Shown piece by piece: positions 42,475 through 50,551 of a DNA stretch of 64,000 bases. The DNA is taken from NCBI GenBank assembly GCA_033722375.1, contig JAWVZB010000002.1, forward strand, positions 1-64,000. The letters are read 5' to 3'. How positions within the stretch are numbered: the stretch's first letter is position 1; each line of letters opens with the position of its first letter. Below the pieces are notes generated by a model that was not told the DNA's origin, ran no database searches, and worked only from the letters and a program-made list of their open reading frames with translations. This DNA comes from JAWVZB01 sp033722375 (GTDB lineage: Bacteria > Actinomycetota > Nitriliruptoria > Nitriliruptorales > Nitriliruptoraceae). The position numbers and the translations under genes were made by a program.

Positions 42475-43209
42475 ATGCCCGAGCGCGAGTGGGTCAGCAT
42501 CCGCGACCCCGACGACGAGCACCTCCGCTACACCTTCGACGTCTCGTTCCTCCTGTCGGGCTACCGCTGCATCTACGGGGCGGGATGTGAGGGCATCCGT
42601 TCCGACGGACCGGACGAGGAGATCGGCTGCTGCCTCCACGGGGCGTACCTGACCGAGGACTGGGAGCGCGACGCGCTCGAGACCACGGTGGCGGAGCGGC
42701 TGACGTCCGACCTGATGGAGCACTACGCGCTGGCAACCGACGCCGGCATCTTCGAGGAGGACGACGAGGGCGAGACCCACACGCGGCTCGTCGACGAGGC
42801 GTGCATCTTCCTGAACGGCGCCGACTTCCCGGGCGGGATGGGCTGCGCCCTGCACCGTCTGGCGATGGAACGGGACGAGCACCACATGACCCACAAGCCG
42901 GTGGTGTGCTGGCAGCTTCCGCTGCACCGCACCATCGCAGAGGAGGTCGGCAACGACGGCGAGACGCTCGTGACCCACACGATCGCGGCCTACGAACGTG
43001 GCACGTGGGGCGAGGGCGGCGCGGACTTCCACTGGTGGTGCACCGAGGATCCCGCCGCGTTCGGCGGCAGGACCCCGGTCTACCGGTCGATGGAACGCGA
43101 GCTCCGTGCGATGGTCGGCGACCCCGTCTACGACGAGCTGGCGCGGTTCCTCGGCCGGCGCCGGAGACAACGCGGCCGGATCCGCTTCCTGCCGATCGCC
43201 ACCGCCTGA
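42475..43209 (+). CDS. Cysteine-rich hypothetical protein (possible metal-binding)
   Basis: A 244-aa protein I do not recognise with certainty. Cysteines occur as RCIYGAGC, GCCLHGAY, EACIFLNG, GMGCALHR, VVCWQ and WWCTED, often next to histidine. This recalls the YkgJ/DUF3109 group of cysteine-rich proteins thought to bind iron or zinc clusters, but it lacks their exact CxxCC spacing. The C-terminus is basic (RRRRQRGR). ATG at 42475 is chosen over GTG at 42433 because AGGTGG precedes it and a TACGCT -10-like box lies upstream at about 42450. It diverges from the hydratase gene. Confidence 0.75.
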   Translation: MPEREWVSIRDPDDEHLRYTFDVSFLLSGYRCIYGAGCEGIRSDGPDEEIGCCLHGAYLTEDWERDALETTVAERLTSDLMEHYALATDAGIFEEDDEGETHTRLVDEACIFLNGADFPGGMGCALHRLAMERDEHHMTHKPVVCWQLPLHRTIAEEVGNDGETLVTHTIAAYERGTWGEGGADFHWWCTEDPAAFGGRTPVYRSMERELRAMVGDPVYDELARFLGRRRRQRGRIRFLPIATA

Positions 43210-43216
43210 CGACCGG

Positions 43217-44470
43217 TCACCGGTCGGAGCGGGTGTCCTCACGGGTCGGGGCGTCCCTGGTCCCGGCCCATCCGTCCTCGTCGTCGTCGAGGAGCGATGC
43301 GTAGCTGATGCCGACGTCCCCGAAACGCTCGGCCACTGCGTCCGCGACGCGCTCCACGTCCTCCCATCGGCGATCCGACGTGAGGGTCATCTGGCGAGCG
43401 GCCGTCGCGTCGGTGAGGTTGCTGACCCCCACGCCGAGCAACCGCACCCGGGCTCGTTCGAGCCGGAGCCCGTCGAACAGCTCGTGCACCAGGTCGGCGA
43501 TGTCGTGGGTCCGGTCGGTGGGCAGCGGGAGCGTCGCCGAGCGCGTCACGGTGTCGAAGTTCGAGAAGCGGACCTTGAGGGTGATGGTGCGCCCCGCCAG
43601 CTCCGATCGGCGGACCCGCCGGCCGACCTTCTCGGACAGGCGCAGCAGGATGCGATGAAGCACGACGGGATCGTCGATGTCGTCCTCGAAGGTCTCCTCG
43701 GCGGAGATGCTCTTGGCCGGCTCGTGGGGAGTGACCGAGCGGTCGTCGCTGCCCGTCGCCAGCGCATGCAGGTGGCGCCCGTGGGCGTCACCGACGATCC
43801 GCTCGAGCGTGCGCCGATCGGCGTCGGCGACATCGCCGATGGTCCGGAAGCCGTAGCGCTCGAGCCGCTCGACGGTCTTGGGGCCCGCGCCCCACAGGTC
43901 ACCCACCGGGAGCGCACGCAACCTCGCGGTGGCCTCGGCGGCGGTCCAGTGCGCGAGCCCGTCCGGCTTGGCCCTGCCCGACAGGAGCTTGGCGATGAAC
44001 TTGCTGGGGCCGACACCGATCGAGCATGGCAGCCCGGTCACCGCCCGGACCTCGGCACGGATCTGGCGGGCGATCTCCGGTGGTGGCCCGAACAGCCGGA
44101 CGGCGCCGGACACGTCGAGGAACGCCTCGTCGAGCGACAACGGCTCGACGAGCGGGGTGTAGTTGCGGAAGACCTCCATGACCTGCTTCGAGACCTCGCG
44201 GTACTTCGTGAAATCGGCAGGCACCACGACCAGGTCGGGGCACAGGCGGCGGGCCCGGACCATCGGCAGCGCCGAGCGCACCCCGTACCGGCGGGCCTCG
44301 TAGGACGCGGCGGCAACCACTCCCCTGGACCCGGAACCGCCGACGGCGACGGGGCGGCCCCGCAGGCTCGGATCGTCGCGCTGCTCGACCGACGCGTAGA
44401 ACGCATCCATGTCCGCATGCAGGATCGGCTCGGTCGGTCGCGGACGCTCATGCGCTGGCCGCTCTTGCAT
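43217..44470 (-). CDS. dinB: DNA polymerase IV (Y-family translesion polymerase)
   Basis: Error-prone lesion-bypass polymerase (417 aa). The palm begins with ILHADMDAFYASVEQRDDP, and the catalytic triad segment is PLSLDEAFLDVSG. Fingers and thumb follow with PCSIGVGPSKFIAKLLSGRAKPDGL and an HhH stretch (LPVGDLWGAGPKTVERLERYG). The little-finger domain (about 235-345) includes TLKVRFSNFDTVTRS. ATG at 44470 is supported by GGAG five bases upstream and by a LexA-type box at 44527-44540 lying 57 bases before it, inside the longer open frame. SOS induction is therefore predicted. Confidence 0.95.
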   Translation of the reverse strand: MQERPAHERPRPTEPILHADMDAFYASVEQRDDPSLRGRPVAVGGSGSRGVVAAASYEARRYGVRSALPMVRARRLCPDLVVVPADFTKYREVSKQVMEVFRNYTPLVEPLSLDEAFLDVSGAVRLFGPPPEIARQIRAEVRAVTGLPCSIGVGPSKFIAKLLSGRAKPDGLAHWTAAEATARLRALPVGDLWGAGPKTVERLERYGFRTIGDVADADRRTLERIVGDAHGRHLHALATGSDDRSVTPHEPAKSISAEETFEDDIDDPVVLHRILLRLSEKVGRRVRRSELAGRTITLKVRFSNFDTVTRSATLPLPTDRTHDIADLVHELFDGLRLERARVRLLGVGVSNLTDATAARQMTLTSDRRWEDVERVADAVAERFGDVGISYASLLDDDEDGWAGTRDAPTREDTRSDR

Positions 44471-44526
44471 CGTCGCTCCGTCACCGTCCGCCGGCGCCTC
44501 CGGTACCCGCCACGCCCCTCCGCAGC

Positions 44527-44548
44527 CGAACACCTGTTCGCGAGCGTA
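44527..44548 (-). promoter_or_regulatory. SOS (LexA) box and -10 of dinB
   Basis: On the minus strand CGAACAGGTGTTCG (44527-44540) matches the Gram-positive/actinobacterial SOS consensus CGAACRNRYGTTCG at every position. A TACGCT -10-like hexamer (44543-44548) lies three bases upstream, so LexA would sit on the start site. The distance to the dinB ATG is 57 bases. Confidence 0.8.
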
Positions 44549-44588
44549 CATCTGGCCGTTGGCGACAGCGGTAGGGTGACCCTCCACG

Positions 44589-44652
44589 CCCTAGATTCGT
44601 TCCTCCTCCCCTAGATCCGTCCCGCCCTCCCCCTGGATTCGTCCCGCCCTCC
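44589..44652. repeat. Short tandem repeat, three copies of a ~22-bp unit
   Basis: Three adjacent copies of CCCTAGATTCGTCCCGCCCTCC-like sequence start at 44589, 44609 and 44631. The first copy is 20 bp and more diverged, the second and third are 22 bp and differ at two positions. The array fills the space between the dinB promoter and the VOC gene and does not code. Confidence 0.6.
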
Positions 44653-44681
44653 CCCCACGACACCGACAGCGAGCCATCGAC

Positions 44682-45404
44682 GTGACCCCGATCGACGCAC
44701 GCCCCGACCACGTCGCCGTCGCCCTGCCCGACTACCGCCCCGCCCTGGTCCGCTGGCGGGTGCAGCTCGGCGGGGCGCAGGTCTCGCGGTTCCACAACGC
44801 CCCGGTGTTCCGTGGCATCCAGCTCCGCTACGCGAACGGCGGCAAGATCGAGCTGCTCCAGCCCTCGGAACAGGACGACTCGCCGGACAACTTCGTGCGC
44901 CGCTTCCTGACCAAGTTCGGGGCGGGGATCCACCACCTCACCGTGAAGGTGCCCGACCTCGCGACCGCGATCGAACGGCTCGAGGACGGCGGCCTGGACG
45001 TGGTCGACGTCGACATGTCCGGTGAGCACTGGCACGAGTCGTTCCTGCGACCCTCGCAGGTCGGCGGGCTCGTGGTCCAGGTCGCCTGGGCGGCCGGCAC
45101 CGACGAGGAGTGGGCTTCGCGCCGTGGCGTGAGGGTCGAACCGGTGCGGGAGGACGCCGCCTCGCTGCACGGACCGCTGCTCCGCCACCCGGACCTGGAG
45201 CGTGCGCGGCAGGTGTGGTCGCTCCTCGGCGCGGACGTCACCGAGGACAGCGAGGGGCTGCTGGCCACGTGGGACGACGCCCCGCTCGACGTCCGCATCG
45301 CCGAGGGCGACGAGCCTGGGCCGATCGGACTTCGCTTCTCGGGGACGGCCGGGTACCCGCCCGACGACCGCCTGGGCGCAGCCGTGCTCCCGGTGGCGGG
45401 CTGA
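44682..45404 (+). CDS. VOC-family (glyoxalase/dioxygenase fold) protein
   Basis: A 240-aa protein with two vicinal-oxygen-chelate modules. The first begins PDHVAVALPDYRPAL with a likely metal-binding histidine at 10, has GKIELLQP with glutamate, and GIHHLTVKVPDLATAIERL, the pattern of methylmalonyl-CoA epimerase-like members. The second module (about 160-238) is more divergent and seems to lack obvious ligands. Substrate is unknown. The GTG at 44682 has a poor ribosome site (CGAGCC). It lies alone between the repeat array and a convergent HAD gene. Confidence 0.8.
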   Translation: MTPIDARPDHVAVALPDYRPALVRWRVQLGGAQVSRFHNAPVFRGIQLRYANGGKIELLQPSEQDDSPDNFVRRFLTKFGAGIHHLTVKVPDLATAIERLEDGGLDVVDVDMSGEHWHESFLRPSQVGGLVVQVAWAAGTDEEWASRRGVRVEPVREDAASLHGPLLRHPDLERARQVWSLLGADVTEDSEGLLATWDDAPLDVRIAEGDEPGPIGLRFSGTAGYPPDDRLGAAVLPVAG

Positions 45405-45425
45405 TCGCGCCGGCGGAGCCGACGC

Positions 45426-46082
45426 TCAGCCGGTGACTCCCCCGAGCTCCAGCGCAGCGACGAGGTCCGTCGCGACGGGCACGCCAGCGGCCTCGAGCTC
45501 GTCGCGATGGTGGCTGCCGCCTTCGTAGAGCACGCAACGCGCCCCGACGTGCTCCGCGGCGACAGCATCGTCGAGCGCGTCGCCGATCACGAGTACCTCC
45601 CGCATGGGGACGTGGACCTCGGCGGCCATCTCCAGCAGGTGGCGTTCGAGGTGGGGTGCTTTCGGGCCGCCGGCCGGCCCGCGGAGTCCGTCGATGCGGA
45701 CGAAGTGGTGATGGAGCTCGAGCTCACGGACGAGCGGCAGCAGCTGCTCGTGGGGGTACATCGACAACAGCGACTGTGTGCACGCAGCGATGCTGGCCAG
45801 ACCGAGCGCTCGCTGCGCCTCGTCGGCCAACTGGGCCACGTCGAGCTGCTCGGCGTAGGCGACGTGGAAGTCGTGGTTGAGCCGATCCCATTCGGCGTCG
45901 TCCACCGTGCGGCCGAGGACCCGCTCGTAGAAGCGGTGAACGGGCCGCGTGTAGAGCTCGCGGTACCGCGCGGGCGTGAGCGGTTCGACGTCGTACCCCG
46001 ACAGGGTGTGGTTGAGCGCCGCCACGACGAGCTCAGAGTCGTCGAAGAGCGTCCCGTTCCAGTCCCACACGACGTGCCGCAT
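45426..46082 (-). CDS. HAD-superfamily phosphatase
   Basis: A 218-aa haloacid-dehalogenase-type hydrolase, probably a phosphoglycolate-phosphatase-like enzyme with a helical cap. Motif I is VVWDWNGTLFDD, with the nucleophile Asp and DxNGT form. Motif II is likely ACTQSLLS, the lysine is in GPKAPHL, and the acidic motif IV is VIGDALDD. The ATG at 46082 starts the typical MRHVVWDWNG sequence, so the long upstream extension is rejected. It diverges from the acyltransferase gene. Confidence 0.88.
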   Translation of the reverse strand: MRHVVWDWNGTLFDDSELVVAALNHTLSGYDVEPLTPARYRELYTRPVHRFYERVLGRTVDDAEWDRLNHDFHVAYAEQLDVAQLADEAQRALGLASIAACTQSLLSMYPHEQLLPLVRELELHHHFVRIDGLRGPAGGPKAPHLERHLLEMAAEVHVPMREVLVIGDALDDAVAAEHVGARCVLYEGGSHHRDELEAAGVPVATDLVAALELGGVTG

Positions 46083-46130
46083 CGGACCAAGAGTACGGTC
46101 GTCAGGCGTGGCTGACGACCGGGAGGTGCC

Positions 46131-46808
46131 GTGGCGCGCACGCCGCCCACCCCGACGCCGACGGATTGGCGTGGACGGGAACCGGTCTACGCAGCCCTCC
46201 AGCCGGTCGTGGACGGGATCGCCCGGCTGCTGTTCCGCGCCTCGATCCGGGGCTTCGACCACCTCCCGGACACCGGACCCGCCCTCGTCGTGGCGAACCA
46301 CGTGTCACACCTCGACCCGATCCTCCTGTTCAACGTGCTGACGCGGGCGGGGCGACGCCCGCGGTTCCTCGCCCTCGCCGACCTGTGGGAGATCACCGGA
46401 CTCGGCTGGCTCCTGCGCCACGGGCACATGATCCCCGTGCACCGCGGAGAGGGACGGGACGCGTCGATGCACATGGTGGCGACCGCCCGCGCCGCGATGG
46501 ACGCGGGGCAGGTCGTGGTCGTCTACCCCGAGGGTCGCCTTCCCCGGCCGGGCCAACCGCAACGACCTCGGGAGGGAGCGGGTCGGCTCATGCTCGCGGT
46601 GGACGTGCCGGTGGTGCCGGTGGCGATGGCCGGTGTGCCGCCCTGGACCGGCGGGCTCCCGCGGCTCCGCCAGCCGGTCCAGGTGGTGGTGGGGCAACCG
46701 CTCGATCTCGCGGATCTGCGGAGCGGCGAGGTGGACCGGGATCGGGCACGAGCTGCGAGCAGCCGCGGGCTCGCCGCGTTCGACCGGCTCACGAACCGGT
46801 CCTCCTGA
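46131..46808 (+). CDS. 1-acyl-glycerol-3-phosphate acyltransferase-like protein (PlsC family)
   Basis: A 225-aa acyltransferase. The catalytic HX4D block is NHVSHLD (about 56-62), block II-like residues lie in IPVHRGEGRD, and block III is YPEGRLPRPGQ. It probably acylates lysophosphatidic acid or a related lipid at the membrane. The GTG start has GGGAGG four bases upstream, and a TACGGT -10-like box is at 46094-46099. There is no clear membrane helix; a hydrophobic patch around 23-36 may bind the membrane peripherally. Confidence 0.9.
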   Translation: MARTPPTPTPTDWRGREPVYAALQPVVDGIARLLFRASIRGFDHLPDTGPALVVANHVSHLDPILLFNVLTRAGRRPRFLALADLWEITGLGWLLRHGHMIPVHRGEGRDASMHMVATARAAMDAGQVVVVYPEGRLPRPGQPQRPREGAGRLMLAVDVPVVPVAMAGVPPWTGGLPRLRQPVQVVVGQPLDLADLRSGEVDRDRARAASSRGLAAFDRLTNRSS

Positions 46809-46848
46809 GCCCGCCACCGCACCCGGTTCGTCCCCGTGGGACCCATCG

Positions 46849-47700
46849 TCAGCTGCCCGACGCCCCATCGTGTGGTGGGAAGCGCCCCGTCCGGGCTTGC
46901 GTCACGATCGCGTCAGCGAGACGGTCGGCGAAGGCGTGGGTGATGCCGGTCTCCGCGTGGCCGAACCCGGGTGGTTCGTGCCAGACGGTGGTCGGGGCGG
47001 GGATCGCGTCCGCGAGCTGGTCGGCATCGCTGGGCGGGAAGTAGTCGTCGTCCTCGCCGTGGACGATCAGGGCCGGGACACGGACGTCGACGGCGTGGGC
47101 GATCGGATCCGGCGCCGCGTCCAGCTCGGATGGATGGACGAACCGGAAGCCGACGAGCCACTGCCACAGGGTGCGTTTGACGGGGTGCCGCACCACCTCG
47201 TCGAGATCAGCGAGACCGGGGCGACGTACACGACCGCGGTAGGCGCCTGTAGAGACGAGCACCGCGGCGGACACCTCGACGCCGGCAGCCAACGCCTGGA
47301 GCACGGCTGCACCGCCCATGGACACCCCCACGGGAACGATCGTCCGTTGCCCACGGTCGGAGAACCAACCCACGGCCGCCGCCACGTCCTGCCACTCGTC
47401 GACACCGAGCGTGGAGACGCCGTTCGACGTGCCGTGCCCACGGTGGTCGAGCGTCAGGACGTGCACGCCCCGCCGCAGCCGGTCCGCGAGCCGCGCGTAC
47501 GCGGGCTTCTCCCGGTGGGCAGCGAACCCGTGGCAGACCACCACGGCGGGAGCATCGGCCGTGGGACCAGCGAGATAGCTGGCGCCGATCTCGGTGCCGT
47601 CGGCCGCGACGAGGGTGACGTGCTGGTGGGGGGTGTCGAAGCCACCGACCCAGCCGCGCACCTCGGCGAGGCGGCGCAGGGGTCCCCGGTCGGTGTCCAT
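46849..47700 (-). CDS. Alpha/beta-hydrolase family protein
   Basis: A 283-aa serine hydrolase. The oxyanion-hole motif is VVCHGFAAHR, the nucleophile elbow GVSMGG (serine near residue 124), the acid is probably in VHGEDDDYFPP, and the histidine in PGFGHAETG. The substrate cannot be inferred; lipase/esterase or acylaminoacyl-type activities are all possible. The ATG at 47700 (MDTDRGPLRR) is preferred to the longer frame, which has no ribosome site. It converges with the acyltransferase gene. Confidence 0.88.
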   Translation of the reverse strand: MDTDRGPLRRLAEVRGWVGGFDTPHQHVTLVAADGTEIGASYLAGPTADAPAVVVCHGFAAHREKPAYARLADRLRRGVHVLTLDHRGHGTSNGVSTLGVDEWQDVAAAVGWFSDRGQRTIVPVGVSMGGAAVLQALAAGVEVSAAVLVSTGAYRGRVRRPGLADLDEVVRHPVKRTLWQWLVGFRFVHPSELDAAPDPIAHAVDVRVPALIVHGEDDDYFPPSDADQLADAIPAPTTVWHEPPGFGHAETGITHAFADRLADAIVTQARTGRFPPHDGASGS

Positions 47701-47830
47701 GACCGCGACGCTAGCTCGCTGCGCGGAAACGCCGAGCCTCGACCGCCTCCACCGCGTCCGGAAGCCGGTGGGGTCCGTGGGAGCGTGGGCCCGGAGGCGG
47801 TTGACTGTGCATGACGAAGGAGGTGCGTGC

Positions 47831-49150
47831 ATGAGCGATCGCCGGCTGTCACTCCGGCTGGCGGGCTTGTACGAGCGGTTCCGCGGGAGCCTGTTCTACG
47901 TGCCGGCCGCCTACATCGTGCTGGCCGCCGTCGGGGCGTTCGTGACGAGCCGGTTCGACCGTGAGTTCGCCCGCGATCTCCCCGACATCCCGATCCTGCT
48001 GCCGACCACGGTCGAGTCGGCGCGCTCGATCCTCTCGACGATCGCCGGGGCGACGATCACCGTCGCCGGCGTGATGTTCTCCCTCACCGTGATCGCGGTG
48101 CAGCTCGCGTCGAGCCAGTTCTCGCCCCGGGTGCTGCGGGGGCTGCTGCGCGATCGGTTCTCGCAGCACACCATCGGGATCACGGTGGCGGTCTTCACCT
48201 ACTGCCTGCTGGTGCTCGCCGGGACACGGCAGGCCGGGGGGAGCGAGCAGCCGTTCCAGAACGTCTCGGTGACGATCGCGGTGGCCGTGTCCATCGTGGC
48301 GGTCCTCGCGATCGTCGCCTTCCTCGACCACAGCGCCAGGTCGATGCAGGTCGGTGAGGTGATCAGGAACGTGGCCGAGGAGACCCACTCGGCGCTCCGT
48401 GACCGCTACCCCGAGCCGGCCGAGGACGACGACGAGCCGGAGATCCCCGACGACCCGGACCGGCCACCGGACGTCGTGGTCCGCGTCGTCGACGAGGGCT
48501 GGGTCCAGCTCATCGACGCCACCGCCGTCCTCGAGACCCTGCCGCCGGGCGCGCAGGCCCACATCCGGGCACGACCCGGGGCCTACCTCCTGCGCGGGGA
48601 GGCACTCATCGACGTGTGGGGGGAGGTCGACGACGACCGCGGGCTCGCCAAGGAACTGCGCTCGGCGATCGCGCTCGGCGGAGAGCGCACGATGCAGCAG
48701 GACGTGGCGTTCGGCATCCGTCAGCTCGTCGACATCGGGCTCCGGGCACTCTCGCCGGGCATCAACGACCCGACCACGGCGATCGAGGTCCTGTTCCGAC
48801 TCGGTGGCATCACCCGCGAGCTCGCGCTCCGGGAGCTGCCGCCCCGCGTTCTGCACGGCGACGAGGGGCGGACGGTCCTGCGCGGAGATCTGCTCGAGTT
48901 CGACGACCTCGTCCGCTACGCGTTCCGACAGATCCGGGAGGTGGCCGTCAGCCAGCCTGGCGTCATCAAGGTCCTGATGCGCGTGCTCGGGCAGGTTGCC
49001 GACGAGTTGCGGCGGCACGGGCTCGAGGGACGCGTCGAACCGCTCCACCGCGAGGCCAGGCTGGCCCTCGAAGCGCTCGAGGCCCATGGCCACATCGGGG
49101 AGGACGTGGCTCCGATCCGCGCGGCCGCCGAGCAGTACGGCCTCGCCTGA
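47831..49150 (+). CDS. DUF2254 membrane protein
   Basis: A 439-aa predicted inner-membrane protein. Four membrane helices lie at about 21-40, 66-95, 112-130 and 142-162. A long soluble C-terminal part follows with RPGAYLLRGEALIDVW and SPGINDPTTAIEV, segments typical of the DUF2254 family (function unknown). The start is very well defined: AGGAGGTG six bases before the ATG. It is followed by the permease operon after a 150-base gap, so it may be transcribed separately. Confidence 0.9.
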   Translation: MSDRRLSLRLAGLYERFRGSLFYVPAAYIVLAAVGAFVTSRFDREFARDLPDIPILLPTTVESARSILSTIAGATITVAGVMFSLTVIAVQLASSQFSPRVLRGLLRDRFSQHTIGITVAVFTYCLLVLAGTRQAGGSEQPFQNVSVTIAVAVSIVAVLAIVAFLDHSARSMQVGEVIRNVAEETHSALRDRYPEPAEDDDEPEIPDDPDRPPDVVVRVVDEGWVQLIDATAVLETLPPGAQAHIRARPGAYLLRGEALIDVWGEVDDDRGLAKELRSAIALGGERTMQQDVAFGIRQLVDIGLRALSPGINDPTTAIEVLFRLGGITRELALRELPPRVLHGDEGRTVLRGDLLEFDDLVRYAFRQIREVAVSQPGVIKVLMRVLGQVADELRRHGLEGRVEPLHREARLALEALEAHGHIGEDVAPIRAAAEQYGLA

Positions 49151-49266
49151 GCCCCGAGTCCCCGGGACGTTGGCCCGGAGACGTGGATCCAGCGGGGCGA
49201 CAGGCCCCGGGCGAGCCGGTTCCGAGCGAGACGACCCCGAGCGCTTCTATCGTGCCCAGCTCGCGT

Positions 49267-49286
49267 GGGAACCGATCTCGGTTCCC
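49267..49286 (+). promoter_or_regulatory. 20-bp inverted repeat upstream of the permease operon
   Basis: GGGAACCGATCTCGGTTCCC has 9-bp perfect arms around a 2-bp centre and ends 14 bases before the ATG at 49301. A TATCGT -10-like hexamer (49248-49253) would place the transcription start just before it, so it is either an operator or a leader hairpin masking the ribosome site. Confidence 0.45.
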
Positions 49287-49300
49287 GGGCGTCCGACCCG

Positions 49301-50551
49301 ATGAGCGACCGGACGGCGGAGCAACAGAGCATGGGACGCTTCATCGCGACGCGCGCGTGGTGGGGTCTCGTCACCCTGTTCACGTTCATCACCCTGACCT
49401 TCTTCGCGGTCAACCTGCTGTTCCCGTTCGACTTCGTGTCGGCGACGCGGGAACTCGGGGTGCCCCCAGCACAGGTCGAGGAGCTCCAGCGTCCCCTGCT
49501 CGAGCGCTACCTCAGCTACCTCGGGGGGTTGGTGCGGGGTGACCTCGGGACGTCGTACGGCGGTGGGTCGGTGTCGGCGATCCTGTTCGGGCGGGCGATC
49601 CCGGTCACCCTGCTGGTGTTCGTGCTCGGGTCGATCGTCGCCTACCTCTTCGGGTCGTGGTTGGGCCGGGCGGTGGCGTGGACCCGGTCGCGGCTCGCCA
49701 GCTCCGCGACGACCACGGCTGGGGTGCTGACCTACACCGCCTTCCCACCCTGGCTCGTGTTCGTGCTCGTCTACCTCCTGACCGAGCCGCTGCATTCGGC
49801 CCGCAGCCTGACCGGGCTGCCGATCGACAGCCTCCACGTGTGGCGGGACAGCGCCTGGCAGCCGAACCAGGTCATGGCCCGCATGGCCGTCGGGCTGTTG
49901 CTCGCACTGATCCTCGCGGTCGTGGCGCGGACCGCGCTGCGGCGGCTGGGCTTCCGGCGTTGGAGCACGCTCCTGTCCCTCCCGCTCCCGCTCGGGGCGG
50001 TGGTCGCCTCGTGGTACTACCTCGGCTACGGCAACGAGGCCGTGGACCTGCTCTTCCGTGGATCACCAGCAGCGTGGGTCGGCCGTGGCAGCCCGGTGCT
50101 CATGCTGATCGCGTTCGTGCTGCTGGCGTTCGGCGAGATCGCGTTCGTGACCCGCACCTCGATGGCGGCCGAGGCCCCCGAGCAGTACGTCACGATCGCC
50201 CGGGCGAAGGGGCTGAAGGACCACGATGTCCGGGAGAAGCACGTCGCCCCCAACGCCCTGCTGCCGACGCTCTCCCGCTTCTTCGTCGGCATCCCCTACA
50301 TCCTCACGGGGCTCGTCATCATCGAGTACGAGTTCGCGGTGCGTACCCCCACTGCGGTCGGGGTCGTCGAGCACTTCTCGATCCAGGGGGTCAGCTCGGT
50401 GCTGTTCAACGCGGTGTCGCAGCTCGACGTCCCCGTGATCCTCGGCACGCTCGTGGTCCTCGGTGTCGTGCTGCTGCTTGCCCGGCTGGGGCTCGAGGTC
50501 CTCCACGGCAAGCTCGACCCCAGGCTGCGGGTCAGGGGGGAGGACTGGTGA
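49301..50551 (+). CDS. ABC-transporter permease, DppB/OppB type
   Basis: A 416-aa peptide/nickel-type importer permease. The N-terminus has IATRAWWGLVTLFTFITLTFF as first helix, then the periplasmic loop with LSYLGGLVRGDLGTSY, a hallmark of DppB (usual GDLGxS). The EAA loop is YVTIARAKGLKDHDVREKHVAPNALLP. It is longer than typical (about 310-340 aa) because of an extra segment near residues 170-250 containing two further hydrophobic stretches. The next gene starts inside its stop (GTGA). ATG at 49331 is an alternative start. No ATP-binding subunit or substrate-binding protein is encoded nearby. Confidence 0.87.
   Translation: MSDRTAEQQSMGRFIATRAWWGLVTLFTFITLTFFAVNLLFPFDFVSATRELGVPPAQVEELQRPLLERYLSYLGGLVRGDLGTSYGGGSVSAILFGRAIPVTLLVFVLGSIVAYLFGSWLGRAVAWTRSRLASSATTTAGVLTYTAFPPWLVFVLVYLLTEPLHSARSLTGLPIDSLHVWRDSAWQPNQVMARMAVGLLLALILAVVARTALRRLGFRRWSTLLSLPLPLGAVVASWYYLGYGNEAVDLLFRGSPAAWVGRGSPVLMLIAFVLLAFGEIAFVTRTSMAAEAPEQYVTIARAKGLKDHDVREKHVAPNALLPTLSRFFVGIPYILTGLVIIEYEFAVRTPTAVGVVEHFSIQGVSSVLFNAVSQLDVPVILGTLVVLGVVLLLARLGLEVLHGKLDPRLRVRGEDW

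Noticed and set aside
44471..44587. Longer N-terminus of dinB
   Set aside because: The SOS box and -10 lie inside this extension, so it cannot be translated from the SOS promoter; residues there are not Y-family-like.
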